A stretch of 12,246 nt of DNA from contig JAAXVE010000007.1 in NCBI GenBank assembly GCA_013335665.1, positions 2,600 through 14,845 of the forward strand, in the 5' to 3' direction. Position numbers and translations under genes: made by a program. The stretch comes from Candidatus Falkowiibacteriota bacterium (GTDB lineage Bacteria; Patescibacteriota; Patescibacteriia; Patescibacteriales; GWE2-39-37). This document shows, piece after piece, positions 11,741 through 12,246 of this stretch. The notes under the pieces were generated by a model, which was not told where the DNA came from, made no database searches, and saw only the letters and a program-made list of their open reading frames with translations. How positions within the stretch are numbered: the first letter of the stretch is position 1; every line of letters begins with the position of its first letter.

Positions 11741-11875
11741 ATGCGCAAAACAATCGTTTCCCGTTTAAAGAGGTTGGCTGAAATTGCCAGCCTTAAGTCA
11801 GTAATGCGAATTGCCAGCCTTTGTCTGGCTTTTTTTATTTTCTTGCCGGTTGTCGGCGTTGGCAAAAATAATTAA
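11741..11875 (+). CDS. 44-residue small membrane peptide or leader peptide
   Basis: A short frame, ATG 11741 to TAA 11875. The N-terminus is strongly basic (MRKTIVSRLKRL), then a 9-residue periodic repeat gives EIASL and RIASL, then one hydrophobic segment (about 24-41, with LCLAFFIFLPVVGVG) and a short GKNN tail. The topology is that of a small single-span membrane protein. The next gene starts 5 nt after its stop. Its DNA also contains a terminator-like hairpin with seven Ts, so the frame may instead be a leader peptide of an attenuator. No family is recognised, and no clear Shine-Dalgarno sequence precedes it. Confidence 0.5.
   Translation: MRKTIVSRLKRLAEIASLKSVMRIASLCLAFFIFLPVVGVGKNN
11813..11836 (+). 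promoter_or_regulatory. Terminator-like hairpin inside the small leader ORF
   Basis: GCCAG (11813-11817) and CTGGC (11825-11829) form a 5-bp stem followed by seven Ts (11830-11836). The 13-nt sequence AATTGCCAGCCTT occurs twice (11782-11794 and 11809-11821), and an upstream GGTTGGCT (11772-11779) could pair with either copy. This layout permits mutually exclusive folds, as in an attenuator. The stem is short, so strength is uncertain. Confidence 0.4.
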
Positions 11876-11880
11876 TCCTT

Positions 11881-12246
11881 ATGAAAATAAATAAAATCAT
11901 AACGGGGCATCTCATTGCTTTACTAATTTGCAACTCCATAGCAGTCCCTCTTTCTTCGGCCTTGGCTGAAACAAGCGGAACGGCGGACACTATTAGAACA
12001 GATGCACAGATCGTTGACACGAATCAATCTAGTCCCACAAATATGAGCGTTGATACGGGGAGTTTGGCGGAGAGCCCTACCAACTCATCTTTGGACGTTC
12101 CGGCTGAGACACCAGCAACAGATCAAACGGCGGTGCCGGATATTTCGCAAGAAGCTGCGACCGAGAAGGATTCTTTAATGCAGAGCGCTGCCGCCGGAAG
12201 TGGGGCTTATCCTCTAGACAATCAAGCATCGATAAATAGAGTTAAT
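11881..12246 (+). CDS. Secreted protein with signal peptide, 3'-truncated by the window
   Basis: Open from ATG 11881 to the window end (122 codons, no stop). The N-terminus is a classical Sec signal peptide: basic MKINKIITGH, hydrophobic LIALLICNSIAVPL, and a likely cleavage after SSALA (residue 29). The mature part read so far is low-complexity and acidic, rich in Thr, Ser, Ala, Asp and Pro (for example VPAETPATDQTAVPD), like the linker at the start of a large cell-surface protein. A Cys at residue 17 lies too deep in the hydrophobic core to be a convincing lipobox. The function depends on the missing C-terminal part. It starts 5 nt after the 44-codon frame and is likely co-transcribed with it. 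Confidence 0.8.
   Translation, partial: MKINKIITGHLIALLICNSIAVPLSSALAETSGTADTIRTDAQIVDTNQSSPTNMSVDTGSLAESPTNSSLDVPAETPATDQTAVPDISQEAATEKDSLMQSAAAGSGAYPLDNQASINRVN

Noticed and set aside
11622..11768. 48-codon + strand frame starting MRYLPPSF
   Set aside because: It spans the candidate promoter and overlaps the better 44-codon frame; no ribosome site and unnatural Cys/Ser-rich composition.

Overview
The window is AT-rich bacterial chromosomal DNA. It carries many very short, tightly packed, mostly + strand genes, very small hypothetical membrane proteins and a large share of nucleotide-handling enzymes, plus one core gene (dnaB) and one tRNA gene. This mix suggests a small-genome lineage such as Candidatus Patescibacteria (CPR). 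That assignment is an inference from gene style only; no marker here proves it.

Bases 1-2668 hold two small integral-membrane proteins, a D-2-hydroxyacid dehydrogenase, a RibD-C/DHFR-like reductase and an unknown 92-residue protein. Bases 2677-2866 hold no gene. They contain a palindromic element with 21-bp imperfect terminal inverted repeats (17/21), a flanking 6-bp direct repeat (ATTATA on both sides) and two perfect GC-rich hairpins inside. It looks like a MITE-type non-autonomous mobile element.

Bases 2896-7178 are a run of + strand genes: two Nudix hydrolases, a MazG-like protein that has lost its metal ligands, a TfoX N-domain protein, a 39-codon small ORF, an ASCH-like plus HExxH fusion, a YbaK-type aminoacyl-tRNA deacylase, an intact MazG-like pyrophosphatase and a pentapeptide-repeat protein. 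Bases 7190-7502 hold a compact minus-strand unit: a near-consensus promoter, a GGAGG ribosome site, a 41-residue hydrophobic peptide and a UUCG-loop terminator. Two more Nudix proteins follow (the second fused to RyR-like helical modules), then a YdcF/DUF218 protein. A bidirectional terminator separates these from convergent dnaB on the minus strand.

Right of dnaB lies tRNA-Lys(UUU) with a long terminator hairpin. A 23-nt copy of the tRNA 3' end sits 181 nt downstream with its own terminator, an arrangement like a relic of integration. The window ends with a promoter, a 44-residue membrane peptide or attenuator leader, and the 5' part of a secreted protein with a clear signal peptide.

Functionally, the middle of the window reads as a house-cleaning set: four Nudix and two MazG-like proteins that would act on damaged or signalling nucleotides, a deacylase that would clear mischarged tRNA, and reductases. 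Whether they form one operon cannot be settled from sequence; gaps of 1-15 nt join only some of them (918/1822, 2896/3372/3797, 6268/6600, 7690/8153/9021). Most + strand starts lack a Shine-Dalgarno sequence, while both minus-strand genes have GGAGG.
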